Source: Streptomyces sp. NBRC 110611 (GTDB lineage Bacteria > Actinomycetota > Actinomycetes > Streptomycetales > Streptomycetaceae). Taken from it: 64,000 nucleotides of DNA. Location of the stretch: NCBI RefSeq assembly GCF_001590865.1, contig NZ_BBUY01000005.1:62001-126000 (forward strand), written 5' to 3'. Positions 53,959-63,696 of the stretch are shown in pieces (position 1 is the stretch's first letter; each line of letters starts with the position of its first letter). Made by a program: the position numbers and the translations under genes. A model generated the notes under the pieces. It worked only from the letters and a program-made list of their open reading frames with translations, was not told the origin of the DNA and ran no database searches.

Positions 53959-54249
53959 TCAGTAGCCGCGCGCTATCCGGTGGCGGGCCTCGCGGACCTG
54001 CTCCAGGAGTTCCTCGTGGGCTTCCGGGTCCGCGCCGGGGCCGGCGGGCGGCGTGTGGCCATCCAGGAAGTCCCCGAGGTCCTGGTCCTCGCCGAGGTCG
54101 TCGAGGTGACCGTCCGGGAGTTCGTCGGCCAGGTCGGCATGGACCCGGGCCGCGTGTGCCTCGGCCGCCCGGGCGGCCGCTGACGGGGCCTTCCGCCGGC
54201 GTATCCGTCGCAGCAGAGCAGTTTTACGCGCTCGCGCACCCACCCTCAT
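53959..54249 (-). CDS. Conserved small acidic/basic protein
   Basis: A 96-residue protein starting at ATG 54249 after AGGGGGAT. A strongly basic N-terminus ('RARKTALLRRIRRRK') is followed by an acidic middle ('LPDGHLDDLGEDQDLGDFLDG') and a helical end ('EELLEQVREARHRIARGY'). It has no transmembrane segment. The codon pattern supports it as a gene. Function unknown. Confidence 0.65.
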   Translation of the reverse strand: MRVGARARKTALLRRIRRRKAPSAAARAAEAHAARVHADLADELPDGHLDDLGEDQDLGDFLDGHTPPAGPGADPEAHEELLEQVREARHRIARGY

Positions 54250-54446
54250 ATCCCCCTGTTGTGTGCTCGGCCCGTGGCCCGAGAGCCTGCTGTCACTCGG
54301 GCCGTATTGGGCAAACTGCATGACAGTACAACAAGATGACGGGCGCCTCGGCAGGGAATTCGTGACCACTGGCGGATATCGGGGTGAATTCCTGGCTTGA
54401 AAGGCATTGCGGAGTCGGCGAGGAGCCAGTGCGGAGTCGGTGTGAG

Positions 54447-55010
54447 TCAGTGCAGTGCCGCGGTCACCAGCCTGTGGATCTCCGCGGCGGACACGCTCCC
54501 GCCGCCCCCGCCCACCAAGCGGTCGAAGATCAGACCGTCGACGCAGGTCAGCAAGGTGACGGTGCGCTCGTCGGCGTCCGTGAGGCCCTGCGCGGCGAGG
54601 AAGTCGCGCACAACCTGCCGGGCCACGTTCCGGCGGGACACGAGGATCTCCCGCAGCTCGACATGGTGCACGCTCTCGATGGCACAGGCGTAGCGGGCGA
54701 GGGTGCGCCGCCGCCCTTCTCCGGTGAGCCGCCGCTCGGCGAAGGCGGCGAGACCGGCCGCCAGTTCCGCCGCGGTCCGCGGCACCGGCGTGCGCTCGCC
54801 GGTCGCCTGGAGTTCCGCCTGGTCGAGTGCGACCAGGCGCCGGACCAGTGCGATGAGCAGCGCCTGGCGGGTGCGGAAGTAGGCGGACGTGGTGCCGGGC
54901 GGCAGGTTCGCCGCCCGGTCCACGGCGCGGTGGGTCAGTCCTCGGATCCCGGCCTCCGCGAGCACGGTGATGGCCGCGTCGGCGAGGACGGTCCGTCGAT
55001 CGGTGGGCAT
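54447..55010 (-). CDS. TetR-family repressor
   Basis: A 187-residue regulator starting at ATG 55010. The N-terminal helix-turn-helix is 'VLADAAITVLAEAGIRGLTHRAVDRAANLPPGTTSAYFRTRQALLIALV', and the C-terminal half is the ligand-binding helical domain. It is divergent from the FAD monooxygenase gene at 55083. Two palindromes with TTCTACA/TGTAGAA arms (55019-55032 and 55050-55065) fill the 72-nt spacer, so it very probably represses both genes and responds to a substrate or product of the monooxygenase. Confidence 0.92.
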   Translation of the reverse strand: MPTDRRTVLADAAITVLAEAGIRGLTHRAVDRAANLPPGTTSAYFRTRQALLIALVRRLVALDQAELQATGERTPVPRTAAELAAGLAAFAERRLTGEGRRRTLARYACAIESVHHVELREILVSRRNVARQVVRDFLAAQGLTDADERTVTLLTCVDGLIFDRLVGGGGGSVSAAEIHRLVTAALH

Positions 55011-55018
55011 CCCCCCTT

Positions 55019-55032
55019 TCTACACCTGTAGA
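55019..55032. promoter_or_regulatory. TetR operator site 1
   Basis: TCTACA, two bases, TGTAGA: perfect 6-bp arms just before the repressor gene. Its centre is 32 bp, about three helical turns, from site 2. Confidence 0.75.
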
Positions 55033-55049
55033 GGGGAGGAGTACGCTCC

Positions 55050-55065
55050 TTCTACAGATGTAGAA
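55050..55065. promoter_or_regulatory. TetR operator site 2
   Basis: TTCTACA, GA, TGTAGAA: perfect 7-bp arms, before the monooxygenase gene. Confidence 0.8.
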
Positions 55066-55082
55066 AGTCGAGAGGGGCGGGC

Positions 55083-56243
55083 GTGAACGGCGGTAGTGCG
55101 GTGATTGTCGGCGGCGGCATCGGCGGACTGGCCGCCGCGATCGGCCTGCGACGGATCGGCTGGGAGGTGACGGTCGTCGAACGCGCCGCCGTCCTCGACG
55201 ACGCCGGCGCGGGCATCTCCCTGCACGCCAACGGCGTCCACGCCCTGGACGCCCTGGGTGTCGGCGAGGCGGTGCGCGCGGCGGCGCGGCCCCAGTACAC
55301 CGGGGGCACCCGGGTCCCCGGCGGCGGCTGGCTGGCCCGGATGGACGGGGACGCGCTGGAACGCGCACTGGGCACGCCCATCGTCGGTATCCCCCGCGCC
55401 GTGCTGCACCGCCTGCTGCGCGCGGCGCTGCCGCCCGGGTGCCTGGTCACCGGTGCCGAGGTGACGTCCGTCGACCGTTCCGAGCACACCCGGGTACGCG
55501 TACATACCGGGGACGACGTCCTGGAGGCCGATCTCGTCGTGGCCGCGGACGGACTCAACAGCCGGCTGCGTACCCAGCTGTTCCCCCACCACCCCGGACC
55601 GGCCTACAGCGGGTCCACCGTCCTGCGCGCCCTCACCGAGCACCCGGTCGAGCCGGCGACCGACTTCGAGCTGACCTGGGGGCCGGGCGCCGAGTTCGGT
55701 CACATCGCGTTCGTCGACGGCCGGGCCGAGTGGCACGCGGTGCTCAACTCGCCGCCCGGTGTGCGGTATGCGGATGCGCTCGCCGAGGTGCGCCGCCGGT
55801 TCGGCGACTGGCACGATCCGATCCCCGCGCTGCTGGACGCGACCCGGCCCGATGCGGTCCTCCACCACGACATCCACGAGCTGGTGACGCCCTTGCCCGC
55901 CTTCGCCGCCGGCCGGATCGTCCTGCTCGGTGACGCGGCCCATGCCATGACCCCCAACCTCGGCCAGGGCGCCTGCCAGGCGCTGGAGGACGCGGTCACA
56001 CTCGCCGCCGCGCTCGCCACCGAGCCCACCGTGGCAGCGGCACTGGCCCGTTACGACGCCGAGCGCCGCCCGCGCAGCCAGTCCGTCGCCCGCGCCGCCC
56101 GTCAGGCCGGTCGGATGGGCCAGCAGATGACGCACCCGCTGGGCATCGCCGTCCGCAACCTCGCGTTCCGTCTGGCGCCGTCCGGCGCGACCGTCCGCAC
56201 CATCCTGCGGCACGCCGCCTGGACCCCGCCGGCCCTGAGCTGA
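55083..56243 (+). CDS. FAD-dependent aromatic-type monooxygenase
   Basis: A 386-residue group A flavoprotein monooxygenase starting with GTG at 55083 after GAGAGGGGCGG. The dinucleotide-binding motif is '[24 protein letters not shown]', the DG motif is '[13 protein letters not shown]', and the GD motif is '[26 protein letters not shown]'. It would hydroxylate an aromatic or polyketide-like compound with NAD(P)H and O2. Control by the divergent TetR protein suggests resistance to, or modification of, a xenobiotic. Confidence 0.92.
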   Translation: MNGGSAVIVGGGIGGLAAAIGLRRIGWEVTVVERAAVLDDAGAGISLHANGVHALDALGVGEAVRAAARPQYTGGTRVPGGGWLARMDGDALERALGTPIVGIPRAVLHRLLRAALPPGCLVTGAEVTSVDRSEHTRVRVHTGDDVLEADLVVAADGLNSRLRTQLFPHHPGPAYSGSTVLRALTEHPVEPATDFELTWGPGAEFGHIAFVDGRAEWHAVLNSPPGVRYADALAEVRRRFGDWHDPIPALLDATRPDAVLHHDIHELVTPLPAFAAGRIVLLGDAAHAMTPNLGQGACQALEDAVTLAAALATEPTVAAALARYDAERRPRSQSVARAARQAGRMGQQMTHPLGIAVRNLAFRLAPSGATVRTILRHAAWTPPALS

Positions 56244-56320
56244 CCGGCCCCCTGCCGCCCGGAGGCCGCGGTCGGGCACCCCGGCATGAACGGCGTAGGG
56301 CGGCTGCGGAGAATGGGCGC

Positions 56321-57313
56321 GTGGCCTTGACGACCGATCCGCAGCAACGGCGCCGCACCGACGGCTCGCCGTACGTCGACCTGACGCGCGCGCAGTGGAG
56401 CGCCCTGCGGGAGAAGACCCCGCTGCCCCTGACGGCCGAGGAGGTCGAGCGGCTGCGCGGCCTGGGCGACGTCATCGACCTCGACGAGGTGCGCGAGGTC
56501 TACCTCCCGCTCTCCCGCCTGCTCAACCTCTACGTGAGGGCGACCAGTAACCTGCGCGGGGCGCTGAACACCTTCCTCGGCGACGCGGACGGCGGCGGCC
56601 AGGGATCGCAGCCCGGCACACCCTTCGTCATAGGGGTCGCGGGCAGTGTGGCCGTCGGCAAGTCGACCACCGCCCGCCTGCTCCAGGCGCTGCTGGCCCG
56701 CTGGCCCGAGCATCCGCGGGTCGAGCTGGTCACCACGGACGGGTTCCTGTTCCCCAACGCGGAGCTGCACCGGCGCGGTCTGATGTCCCGTAAGGGGTTT
56801 CCCGAGTCGTACGACCGGCGGGCCCTGACCCGGTTCGTGGCGGATGTGAAGTCGGGCCGGGCCGAGGTCACCGCCCCGGTCTACTCGCATCTGATCTACG
56901 ACATCGTGCCCGGTGAGCGGATGACCGTGCACCGCCCGGACATCCTCATCGTCGAGGGCCTCAACGTCCTCCAGCCGGCGCTGCCCGGGAAGGACGGCCG
57001 GACCCGGCTCGGGCTCGCCGACTTCTTCGACTTCTCGGTCTACGTGGACGCGCGGGCCGAGGACATCGAGCGCTGGTACCTCGGCCGCTTCCGGAAGCTG
57101 CGGGACACCGCGTTCCAGAACCCGTTCTCGTACTTCCGCAAGTACACCCAGGTGTCGGAGGACGAGGCGCTGGACTACGCGCGGATGATGTGGCGGACCA
57201 TCAACAAGCCCAATCTCCAGCAGAATGTGGCGCCGACGCGGGGCCGGGCGAACCTGGTACTGCGCAAGGGGCCGGACCACAAGGTGCAGCGGCTGTCGCT
57301 GCGGAAGCTCTGA
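56321..57313 (+). CDS. coaA: Pantothenate kinase (type I)
   Basis: A 330-residue kinase starting with GTG at 56321; GAGAAT 6 nt upstream suggests a leaderless mRNA. The P-loop is '[23 protein letters not shown]' and '[20 protein letters not shown]' and '[25 protein letters not shown]' follow. It phosphorylates pantothenate, the first step to CoA, and is feedback-inhibited by CoA in the family. The gene is convergent with glmM, separated by a terminator hairpin. Confidence 0.97.
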   Translation: MALTTDPQQRRRTDGSPYVDLTRAQWSALREKTPLPLTAEEVERLRGLGDVIDLDEVREVYLPLSRLLNLYVRATSNLRGALNTFLGDADGGGQGSQPGTPFVIGVAGSVAVGKSTTARLLQALLARWPEHPRVELVTTDGFLFPNAELHRRGLMSRKGFPESYDRRALTRFVADVKSGRAEVTAPVYSHLIYDIVPGERMTVHRPDILIVEGLNVLQPALPGKDGRTRLGLADFFDFSVYVDARAEDIERWYLGRFRKLRDTAFQNPFSYFRKYTQVSEDEALDYARMMWRTINKPNLQQNVAPTRGRANLVLRKGPDHKVQRLSLRKL

Positions 57314-57326
57314 CCTCCACAGCCTG

Positions 57327-57366
57327 CGGGCCCGGCCGCGCGCCGACGAGCGCGGGGCCGGGCCCG
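57327..57366. terminator. Bidirectional terminator between coaA and glmM
   Basis: CGGGCCCGGCC and GGCCGGGCCCG form 11-bp arms around an 18-nt loop with inner CGC/GCG pairing. Confidence 0.8.
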
Positions 57367-57392
57367 GGACCGCAGGGATCCGGACGGGATCG

Positions 57393-58751
57393 TCAGCCCA
57401 GTGCGGACTTCACCGCGTCGGCCAGGCGTTCCGCCACGGCCCGCGCCTGCTCGCTGTCGGCGGCCTCGACCATGACCCGGACCAGCGGCTCCGTGCCGGA
57501 CGGTCGCAGCAGCACCCGGCCCGTCGAGCCCAGCTCCCGCTCCGCCTCGGTGACCGCGGCGTTCAGCGCGGACGAGGTGGCCACCCGCGACTTGTCGACG
57601 TCCGGGACGTTGATGAGGACCTGCGGCAGCCGCTCCATGACGCCCGCCAGCTCGGCGAGCGAGCGGCCGGTGGCGGCGACCCGGGCCGCCAGCATCAGAC
57701 CGGTCAGCGTGCCGTCGCCGGTGGTGGCGTGGTCGAGGACGATGACGTGGCCGGACTGCTCGCCGCCGAGCGCGAAGCCGTGCGCCTTCATCTCCTCCAG
57801 GACGTACCGGTCGCCGACCCCGGTCTGTACGAAGGCGATGCCCGCACGTTCCATGGCCAGCTTGAAGCCCAGGTTGGACATGACGGTGGCGACGACGGTG
57901 TTCTCGCGCAGCGTCCCGGCCTCGCGCATACCGAGCGCCAGGACCGACAGGATCTGGTCGCCGTCGACCTCGTTGCCCTCGTGGTCCACGGCCAGGCAGC
58001 GGTCCGCGTCACCGTCGTGGGCAACACCCAGGTCGGCGCCGTGCTCGACGACCGCCGCGCGCAGCTTCGCGAGGTGGGTGGAGCCGCAGCCGTCGTTGAT
58101 GTTGAGGCCGTCGGGCTCGGCGCCGATGGTGACGACCTCGGCACCGGCCCGGGCGAACGCCTCCGGGGAGACCCGGGCGGCCGCGCCGTGCGCCCCGTCG
58201 ATGACGATCTTCAGGCCGTCGAGACGGTTGGGCAGTACGCCCACGAGGTGCGCGACGTAGTTGTCGAAGCCCTGGTCGTAGTCGGTGACCCGGCCGACGC
58301 CCGCGCCGGTCGGCCGCTGCCACGGCTCGCCGGAGCTGTGCGCGCGGTAGGTCTCCTCGATCCGGTCCTCCAGCTCGTCGGCGAGCTTGTGACCGCCACG
58401 GGCGAAGAACTTGATGCCGTTGTCGGGCATCGCGTTGTGGCTGGCGGAGAGCATCACGCCGAGGTCCGCGCCGAGCGAGCCGGTCAGGTACGCGACCGCC
58501 GGGGTGGGCAGCACGCCCACCCGCAGGACGTCCACACCCGCGCTCGCCAGCCCCGCGACGACCGCGGCCTCCAGGAACTCCCCCGACGCCCGCGGATCCC
58601 GCCCGACCACGGCCACCGGCCGGTGCCCCTCAAAGGTGCCTGCTTCCGCGAGCACATGTGCTGCGGCGACCGACAGGCCGAGCGCCAGCTCCGCCGTCAG
58701 GTCCGCGTTGGCGACGCCGCGCACACCGTCCGTGCCGAAGAGTCGTCCCAC
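57393..58751 (-). CDS. glmM: Phosphoglucosamine mutase
   Basis: A 452-residue mutase starting with GTG at 58751 after GGGAGGA. '[14 protein letters not shown]' opens it; the phosphoserine loop is '[19 protein letters not shown]'; the Mg loop is '[14 protein letters not shown]'; and 'GEQSGHVI' and '[17 protein letters not shown]' complete the site. It converts GlcN-6-P to GlcN-1-P, the step after GlmS. It lies downstream of rpsI on the same strand. Confidence 0.97.
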   Translation of the reverse strand: MGRLFGTDGVRGVANADLTAELALGLSVAAAHVLAEAGTFEGHRPVAVVGRDPRASGEFLEAAVVAGLASAGVDVLRVGVLPTPAVAYLTGSLGADLGVMLSASHNAMPDNGIKFFARGGHKLADELEDRIEETYRAHSSGEPWQRPTGAGVGRVTDYDQGFDNYVAHLVGVLPNRLDGLKIVIDGAHGAAARVSPEAFARAGAEVVTIGAEPDGLNINDGCGSTHLAKLRAAVVEHGADLGVAHDGDADRCLAVDHEGNEVDGDQILSVLALGMREAGTLRENTVVATVMSNLGFKLAMERAGIAFVQTGVGDRYVLEEMKAHGFALGGEQSGHVIVLDHATTGDGTLTGLMLAARVAATGRSLAELAGVMERLPQVLINVPDVDKSRVATSSALNAAVTEAERELGSTGRVLLRPSGTEPLVRVMVEAADSEQARAVAERLADAVKSALG

Positions 58752-58792
58752 TGGTGTCCTCCCAGTTGTCGTGCTTGGACCAGGGCCTCGGT

Positions 58793-58845
58793 CCAGGTAT
58801 ACGCCCCAGGTCCCAGGTGTACGCCCCAGGTGTACGCACCTGGTA
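58793..58845. repeat. Tandem CCAGGTGTACGC-type repeat upstream of glmM
   Basis: Three to four imperfect units of CCCAGGTGTACGCC lie between the glmM start and the rpsI terminator. The last pairs with ACCTGG, forming a small hairpin. Confidence 0.75.
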
Positions 58846-58854
58846 CGGATAGCC

Positions 58855-58892
58855 GAACGCCCCGGCAGCACGGAGGTGCCACCGGGGCGTTC
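58855..58892 (-). terminator. rpsI terminator
   Basis: GAACGCCCCGG and CCGGGGCGTTC are perfect 11-nt arms about 30 nt past the rpsI stop. Confidence 0.85.
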
Positions 58893-58920
58893 GCCGGAGC
58901 TGCATGAGTGCAGCGCGCGA

Positions 58921-59433
58921 TTAGCGCTTGCTGTACTGCGGCGCCTTACGGGCCTTCTTCAGACCGGCCTTCTTGCGCTCGACCGCACGGTCGTCGCGCT
59001 TGAGGAAGCCGGCCTTCTTCAGCGGGCCGCGGTTGTTGTCGACGTCCGCCTCGTTCAGCGCACGGGCCACGCCCAGGCGCAGCGCACCGGCCTGGCCGGA
59101 GATGCCGCCGCCGGCGATGCGGGCGATGACGTCGTAGCGGCCCTCCAGCTCGAGCACCTTGAAGGGCTCGTTGACTTCCTGCTGGTGCACCTTGTTGGGG
59201 AAGTAGCCCTCGAGGGTGCGGCCGTTGATCTTCCACTGGCCGGTGCCCGGGACGATCCGGACGCGGGCGATGGCGTTCTTGCGGCGGCCCAGGCCGGCGG
59301 CCGGCTGCGGCTCACCGAAGCGGGACGCGAGGGACTCGGAGGTGTACTCGCCCTCCAGCGGAACCTCGGTCTCGGTGGTGTACTGCTCGACCTCGACCTC
59401 GTCCAGCGGGGTCTCGGGGGTGGTCTCAGCCAC
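58921..59433 (-). CDS. rpsI: Ribosomal protein S9
   Basis: A 170-residue S9. About 40 residues of acidic N-terminal extension ('[19 protein letters not shown]') precede the canonical domain ('[17 protein letters not shown]', '[20 protein letters not shown]', and C-terminal '[17 protein letters not shown]', whose tail reaches the tRNA). The extension is common in actinobacteria. It is co-transcribed with rplM, 42 nt upstream. Confidence 0.98.
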   Translation of the reverse strand: MAETTPETPLDEVEVEQYTTETEVPLEGEYTSESLASRFGEPQPAAGLGRRKNAIARVRIVPGTGQWKINGRTLEGYFPNKVHQQEVNEPFKVLELEGRYDVIARIAGGGISGQAGALRLGVARALNEADVDNNRGPLKKAGFLKRDDRAVERKKAGLKKARKAPQYSKR

Positions 59434-59475
59434 GATGCTCCTCAGATTCTCTGTCGTCTTAGGGGGTGGCCGGAC

Positions 59476-59919
59476 TTACTGCGCGACCTGGGTGATCTCG
59501 AACGGGACCGGCTGCTGCGCAGCGTGCGGGTGCTCGGCGCCCGCGTAGACCTTCAGCTTCGAGAGCATCTGACGGCCGAGGGTGTTCTTGGGGAGCATGC
59601 CCTTGATGGCCTTCTCGACGGCCTTCTCCGGGTTCTTGTCCAGCAGCTCGTCGTAGCGGACGGAGCGCAGACCACCCGGGAAGCCGGAGTGACGGTAGGC
59701 CATCTTCTGGGTCCGCTTGTTGCCGGACAGGTGCACCTTGTCGGCGTTGATGATGATGACGAAGTCACCCGTGTCAACGTGAGGGGCGTACACCGGCTTG
59801 TGCTTACCCCGCAGGAGGGACGCGGCCTGGCTGGCCAGGCGGCCCAGGACAACGTCCTGCGCGTCAATGATGTGCCACTGGCGCTGGACGTCGCCGGGCT
59901 TGGGGCTGAACGTACGCAC
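59476..59919 (-). CDS. rplM: Ribosomal protein L13
   Basis: A 147-residue L13 beginning '[33 protein letters not shown]' with '[35 protein letters not shown]' and '[24 protein letters not shown]'. It is a 50S assembly protein, first gene of the rplM-rpsI operon. The 234-nt leader upstream is likely to hold the promoter and any autoregulatory mRNA structure. Confidence 0.98.
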   Translation of the reverse strand: MRTFSPKPGDVQRQWHIIDAQDVVLGRLASQAASLLRGKHKPVYAPHVDTGDFVIIINADKVHLSGNKRTQKMAYRHSGFPGGLRSVRYDELLDKNPEKAVEKAIKGMLPKNTLGRQMLSKLKVYAGAEHPHAAQQPVPFEITQVAQ

Positions 59920-60153
59920 GTCTTAGCCTTCGCTTCTGTGGTGAATGGGCCTGTACTGGGCCACCTCGGCTGATCACACAGCTGTCGGCGCTACGGGTGA
60001 CGCAACCCGGTCGTCCGCTGCTGGTTATCGGCCCGGTGGACCGGCGTAAGGCCCCTCACGTGAGATAGAGCAAGCCAATACGCATAACGAACCAGCAGAA
60101 TACCGGGCGGCCCCCGGCGGGGTCAAAATCGCCCTGCTGTCCCCCTCACAGCC
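59920..60153 (-). promoter_or_regulatory. rplM leader and promoter region
   Basis: A leader of about 150 nt between the rplM start and an AT-richer zone at 60061-60105 (minus-strand TTCGTTATGCGTATTGGC and TATCTC-like boxes). Several short hairpins can form. No coding frame is seen. The ABC-F gene ends at 60154. Confidence 0.4.
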
Positions 60154-61779
60154 CTACCGCCGCCGCTCCACCCTCCGCTCGTCCCACACCGGCTCGGCGG
60201 CCTCGCGCACCCGGCCGTCCGCGCCGAACACCAGGAAGCGGTCGAAGCTCCTGGCGAACCACCGGTCGTGGGTCACAGCCAGCACCGTGCCCTCATACGC
60301 CTCCAGCCCCTCCTGCAGAGCCTCGGCACTCTCCAGGTCCAGGTTGTCCGTCGGCTCGTCCAGGAGAAGGGCGGTGGTGCCGGCCAGCTCCAGGAGCAGG
60401 ATCTGGAAGCGGGCCTGCTGGCCGCCGGAGAGGCGCTCGAAGCGCTGCTCGGCCTGCTTCTCCAGCTCGTAGCGGCGCAGTGCGGACATCGCCTGGCCCT
60501 TGTCCCTGGCGTGCTCGGTCCACAGGATGTCGAGGAGGGGGCGGCCCAGCAGCTCCGGGTGGGAGTGCGTCTGGGCGAAGTGGCCGGGGACGACCCGGGC
60601 GCCGAGCTTCCAGGCGCCCTGGTGCGCGACCTCCTCGCCCGCCAGCAGCCGCAGGAAGTGCGACTTGCCCGAGCCGTTGGAGCCGAGGACCGCGACCCGC
60701 TCGCCGTAGAAGATCTCCAGGGAGAACGGCTTCATCAGGCCGCTGAGCTCCAGCTTCTCGCAGGTGATCGCGCGGACACCGGTCCGCCCGCCGCGCAGCC
60801 GCATCCGGATGTCCTGCTCGCGCGGCGGCTCCTGCGGCGGCCCGGCCTCCTCGAACTTCCGCAGCCGGGTGCGCGCCGCCTGGAGGCGGGAGGACATATC
60901 CGAGTTGAAGGCCGCCTTCTGCTTGTACATGATCACCAGCTGCTTCAGCTTGGCGAGGTCCTCGTCCCAGCGCCGCCGCAGCTCCTCGAAGCGGGCGAAG
61001 CGCTCCTTGCGGGCCTGGTGGTAGGTGCCGAAGCCGCCGCCGTGCACCCAGACGTCGGACCCCGCCGGGCCCGGCTCGACGCTGATGATCTTCTCCGCGG
61101 CGCGGGCCAGCAGCTCCCGGTCGTGCGAGACGAACAGCACCGTCTTACGGGTCTGCCGCAGCTGCTCCTCCAGCCAGCGCTTGCCGGGGACGTCCAGATA
61201 GTTGTCCGGCTCGTCCAGCAGCAGCACCTCGTCCGTGCCGCGCAGCAGCGACTCCAGGACCAGGCGTTTCTGCTCGCCCCCGGAGAGTGTGCGCACCTGG
61301 CGCCACTGGGCCTTCTCGTACGGCATCCCCAGCGCGGCCATGGTGCACATGTCCCAGACCGTCTCGGCCTCGTACCCGCGGGCCTCCGCCCAGTCGCTCA
61401 GCGCCTGCGCGTACGCCATCTGCGCCGGCTCGTCGTCGCCCTCGGCGGACATCAGGGCCAGCTCGGCGGCGTCCACCGCCGCGGCCGCCGCCCGGATCCG
61501 CGGCTGAGCCACCGAAACCAGCAGGTCACGGACCGTACGGTCGTCCCGTACGGAGCCCACGAACTGCGGCATCACCCCCAGCCCGCCGCTGACCGTCACC
61601 GCCCCGCCGTGCGGCTGCAGCTCCCCCGCGATCAGCCGGAGCAGCGTCGTCTTGCCGGCGCCGTTGGCCCCCACCAGCGCGACCGAGGCCCCCTCCCCCA
61701 CCCGGAAGGACACATCCCCCAGCAGGGCTCTCCCGTCCGGCAGGTAGTACTCCAGGTGCCCGGCTTCCAGATGTCCCAT
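60154..61779 (-). CDS. ABC-F family ATP-binding protein
   Basis: A 541-residue protein of two ABC domains without membrane segments, starting at ATG 61779. Domain 1: Walker A 'LVGANGAGKTTLLRLIAG', signature 'LSGGEQKRLVLESLL', Walker B 'VLLLDEPDNYLD'. A linker of about 80 charged residues ('KQKAAFNSDMSSRLQAARTRLRKF') precedes domain 2: 'VLGSNGSGKSHFLRLLAG', 'LSGGQQARFQILLLEL', 'ALLLDEPTDNLDL'. ABC-F proteins bind the ribosomal E site, relieving stalls or antibiotics. Its place beside ribosomal genes fits a translation role. Confidence 0.93.
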   Translation of the reverse strand: MGHLEAGHLEYYLPDGRALLGDVSFRVGEGASVALVGANGAGKTTLLRLIAGELQPHGGAVTVSGGLGVMPQFVGSVRDDRTVRDLLVSVAQPRIRAAAAAVDAAELALMSAEGDDEPAQMAYAQALSDWAEARGYEAETVWDMCTMAALGMPYEKAQWRQVRTLSGGEQKRLVLESLLRGTDEVLLLDEPDNYLDVPGKRWLEEQLRQTRKTVLFVSHDRELLARAAEKIISVEPGPAGSDVWVHGGGFGTYHQARKERFARFEELRRRWDEDLAKLKQLVIMYKQKAAFNSDMSSRLQAARTRLRKFEEAGPPQEPPREQDIRMRLRGGRTGVRAITCEKLELSGLMKPFSLEIFYGERVAVLGSNGSGKSHFLRLLAGEEVAHQGAWKLGARVVPGHFAQTHSHPELLGRPLLDILWTEHARDKGQAMSALRRYELEKQAEQRFERLSGGQQARFQILLLELAGTTALLLDEPTDNLDLESAEALQEGLEAYEGTVLAVTHDRWFARSFDRFLVFGADGRVREAAEPVWDERRVERRR

Positions 61780-61835
61780 GGGCGCGATTCTGGCCGGGCT
61801 CCTGGCGTTCCACCAAGCGGATTAATATGCGCGCC

Positions 61836-62708
61836 ATGAGTTTCGGGCAAGGCGGGCCCTTCGACGGCCCCGGGGGATCATTTTCGTCCACGCCGGACTG
61901 GGACGCACTCGCCGAGGAGAGCGAGGCGCGCACCCGCCGCAAACGCTGGCTGTGGATCGGCGGCGGGGCGCTGGCCGCCCTCGCGGTGGCCGGTATCGTC
62001 GCCGCCGCCGTGATCTCCAGCGGCAGTGACGCGCCGGGCGGGGGTCCGACGGCCGCGCCCAGCTCGTCCGGCCAGGCCGTCCCGGACGACAAGCCGTCCT
62101 TCCCCGACGTGTCCGTGCCGCCCCCGCCCAACCCGCACGACTACATCTCCGACCCCAGGAAGGACACCGCGCCGCTCACGCCCGCCACCCTCTTCCCGCA
62201 GAAGAGCATGGTCGTCGGCGAGCACAGCTACCCGCGCACCGAGACCGCCGGCACCGGGGACTGCACCGCCGGCGTCCAGGGCGCGCTGGTCTCGTCGCTC
62301 TCCCACAACGGCTGCAAGCAGCTGCTGCGCGCCACGTACGCCAAGGACGGTGTGGCGGTCACCATCGGTGTCGCGGTCTTCGACTCCCCCGCCCAGGCCA
62401 CCAAGGTCATGAACGAGAACCGGCCGAACCTGATGCCGCTGCCCGGCAGCGGTGTCCCGTCGGGCTTCTGCCAGGGCAGTAAGTGCCAGATGACGACCAA
62501 CGCCACCGGCCGCTACACCTACTTCACCATCGCCGGCCACCTCGACGGCACGGACGTCACCAGCGGCGACGCCGCCGTCCGGCAGATCTCCAAGGACGCC
62601 GGCTCCTACGCCTTCACCCGGATCGCCCAGCGCGGCAAGGACCAGGCCGCCAAGGCCGCCGAGCAGCAGCTGAAGGAGGCACAGCGGAAGGCCGGGCAGG
62701 GCTCCTGA
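61836..62708 (+). CDS. Membrane-anchored exported protein of unknown function
   Basis: A 290-residue protein starting at ATG 61836; TAATAT 7 nt before it suggests a leaderless mRNA, and an ATG 9 nt earlier is less likely. A Gly/Pro/Asp-rich head ('MSFGQGGPFDGPGGSF') and basic 'RTRRKRW' precede one transmembrane helix at about 41-65, a Ser/Pro linker and a domain of about 160 residues with four Cys ('GDCTAGVQGAL', 'NGCKQLL', 'FCQGSKCQM'). It resembles exported actinobacterial proteins found near ribosomal genes. Function unknown. Confidence 0.75.
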   Translation: MSFGQGGPFDGPGGSFSSTPDWDALAEESEARTRRKRWLWIGGGALAALAVAGIVAAAVISSGSDAPGGGPTAAPSSSGQAVPDDKPSFPDVSVPPPPNPHDYISDPRKDTAPLTPATLFPQKSMVVGEHSYPRTETAGTGDCTAGVQGALVSSLSHNGCKQLLRATYAKDGVAVTIGVAVFDSPAQATKVMNENRPNLMPLPGSGVPSGFCQGSKCQMTTNATGRYTYFTIAGHLDGTDVTSGDAAVRQISKDAGSYAFTRIAQRGKDQAAKAAEQQLKEAQRKAGQGS

Positions 62709-62738
62709 GGCCGGCGGGCCCCAGCCGGGAAAAGCGCC

Positions 62739-63617
62739 CTAGTCGCAGGTGACGCAGCCGGTCCCGGCGCCGGACGGGGCCGGCAGGGTCCGCCGGTTGC
62801 GGGCCTCCTTGTTGCGGGCCCTCAGCAGGTCGTCGGCCGGGTAGCCGACCTCCTCCAGCGTCAGCCCGTGCGGCCGTACGACATGCACCGCGGAGTCCCG
62901 TACCCCGGCCGCCAGCACCTTCCCGGGCCACTCCGGCGGCCGGTGCCCGTCGCCGACGAACAGCAGCGCGCCGATCAGCGACCGCACCATGTTGTGGCAG
63001 AAGGCGTCCGCCCGCACGGTCGCCGTGACGATCCCGTCCGCACCCCGCTCCAGGCTCAGCTCCTGGAGCGTACGGATGGTGGTGGCGCCCTCCCGCCGCT
63101 TGCAGTACGCCGCGAAGTCGTGCTCCCCCAGCAGGGCGCGGGCCGCCTCGTTCATGGCGTCCACGTCCAGCGGCCAGTCGTGCCAGAGCACATGGCCGCG
63201 CAGCAGCGGGTCGACGCCCCCGGGGTGGTCGGTCACCCGGTACGCGTAGCGCCGCCAGATCGCCGAGAAGCGCGCGTTGAAACCGTCCGGCGCCTCGGCC
63301 GCGGACCAGACCCGTACGTCCTTCGGGAGCCGCCCGGCGAGCCGCTTGAGCAGCTTCTCCCGGTGTTCGGCCCACAGCGCCTCGGGGAGATCCACATGCG
63401 CCACCTGGCCGCGCGCGTGCACTCCGGCGTCCGTCCGCCCGGCCACGGTCAGCTCGTAGGTCTCCGAGGACCGCGTCACGGTGCGCAGCGCGTCCTCGAT
63501 CTCCCCCTGGACGGTCCGCTGCCCGTGGGCCTGTTTGGCCCACCCGGAAAAGTCCTTGCCGTCATAGGAAAGGTCCAGCCGCACCCGGACGTACCCGGGC
63601 TCCACCTTGTCACTCAC
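62739..63617 (-). CDS. truA: tRNA pseudouridine synthase A
   Basis: A 292-residue enzyme starting with GTG at 63617. The catalytic Asp is in '[18 protein letters not shown]'; '[19 protein letters not shown]' and '[23 protein letters not shown]' complete the family pattern. It isomerises uridines 38-40 of many tRNAs. The C-terminus ends in 'TGCVTCD', a Cys pair not needed for catalysis. It follows rplQ, as in most actinobacteria. Confidence 0.96.
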   Translation of the reverse strand: MSDKVEPGYVRVRLDLSYDGKDFSGWAKQAHGQRTVQGEIEDALRTVTRSSETYELTVAGRTDAGVHARGQVAHVDLPEALWAEHREKLLKRLAGRLPKDVRVWSAAEAPDGFNARFSAIWRRYAYRVTDHPGGVDPLLRGHVLWHDWPLDVDAMNEAARALLGEHDFAAYCKRREGATTIRTLQELSLERGADGIVTATVRADAFCHNMVRSLIGALLFVGDGHRPPEWPGKVLAAGVRDSAVHVVRPHGLTLEEVGYPADDLLRARNKEARNRRTLPAPSGAGTGCVTCD

Positions 63618-63650
63618 GTAAGCAATCCTCTCAGGCCCGCGGCAACGCGA

Positions 63651-63682
63651 AGCGGGCCCGCCCCCGAAGGGACGGACCCGCT
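63651..63682 (-). terminator. Terminator between rplQ and truA
   Basis: AGCGGG/CCCGCT arms with additional inner GC pairing form a hairpin just past the rplQ stop. Confidence 0.75.
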
Positions 63683-63696
63683 CACGAGGGGGTGCC

